From NCBI GenBank assembly GCA_028287035.1, contig JAQBQL010000127.1, positions 1 to 14,335 on the forward strand: DNA of 14,335 nucleotides. The letters run 5' to 3'. The stretch is from Labilithrix sp. GTDB lineage: Bacteria; Myxococcota; Polyangia; Polyangiales; Polyangiaceae. Position numbers and translations under genes: made by a program. The notes under the pieces are model-generated. The model ran no database searches. It worked only from the letters and a program-made list of their open reading frames with translations, and was not told where the DNA came from. Positions 14,229 to 14,335 of the stretch are shown here, piece after piece. Numbering within the stretch: the first letter of the stretch is position 1; each line of letters begins with the position of its first letter.

Positions 14229-14335
14229 TCAGCCCGTCTTGCGCCCGCTGTCCGGCTGACCGGGCCGCGCGCGCACGACGCCGGGCCGCGGAAGCGCCGG
14301 CAAGGACGAGGGGTGCACGCCGGCGCGGAGATCGC
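14229..14335 (-). CDS. Possible 3' end of a gene converging on ku (partial)
   Basis: On the minus strand one frame is open from the window edge to a TGA at 14231-14229, reading DLRAGVHPSSLPALPRPGVV and then a basic end ...SGRKTG. Only 34 residues are visible, with no recognisable domain. It is favoured over the other frames because of its normal composition and G/C-rich third positions. The identity is unknown. Confidence 0.35.
   Translation of the reverse strand, partial: DLRAGVHPSSLPALPRPGVVRARPGQPDSGRKTG

Overview
The sequence is GC-rich DNA with strongly G/C-biased third codon positions and no mobile elements, RNA genes or CRISPR. It probably comes from a myxobacterium-type organism (Myxococcota, Polyangia-like). 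The reasons are many lipoproteins with Asp/Ala/Ser/Gly-rich linkers, an outer-membrane barrel resembling the myxobacterial TIGR04551 family, a C..DC.SG.C cysteine segment, and lamin-tail and PPC-like secreted domains. The taxon is inferred from gene style, not from a marker gene.

Left half, minus strand (about 6302 to 1): a very tight six-gene run. In order it holds a lipoprotein (A), an alpha/beta-hydrolase lipoprotein, an outer-membrane beta-barrel protein, a second lipoprotein (B) that is a divergent copy of A, a 100-residue PhaE/PhaR-subunit-like coiled-coil protein, and an AMP-forming acyl-CoA synthetase cut by the window edge. Joins are GTGA overlaps or gaps of 6, 22 and 50 nt.

Centre, plus strand (6436 to 8536): a PhaR-type polyhydroxyalkanoate (PHA) regulator, a small phasin, and a PhaC homologue whose catalytic Cys is replaced by Ser. 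PhaR-like TGC-rich palindromes lie in the divergent region, at the phaR start, and in front of the phasin. The minus-strand operon and the phasin operon both have a good sigma70-type promoter with a 17-nt spacer, and in both the operator core sits 13-14 nt after the -10. This suggests that one PhaR regulon joins intracellular PHA granule functions to an envelope module (barrel, exported hydrolase, paired lipoproteins) and an acyl-CoA activating enzyme. A reasonable hypothesis is import or export, hydrolysis and CoA-activation of hydroxy- or fatty acids, coupled to the carbon store.

Right half: 8537-9036 is poorly coding, with one doubtful ORF, a perfect 10-bp-arm inverted repeat and GTCAC repeats. 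Then come a 49-aa membrane protein (minus), an overlapping two-gene unit (60 aa plus a 121-aa protein resembling Doc/Fic with a decayed active site), a 588-aa lipoprotein with kinase-like catalytic motifs, two secreted lipoproteins (PPC-like and lamin-tail-like), the NHEJ protein Ku, and the possible 3' end of a converging gene at the window edge.
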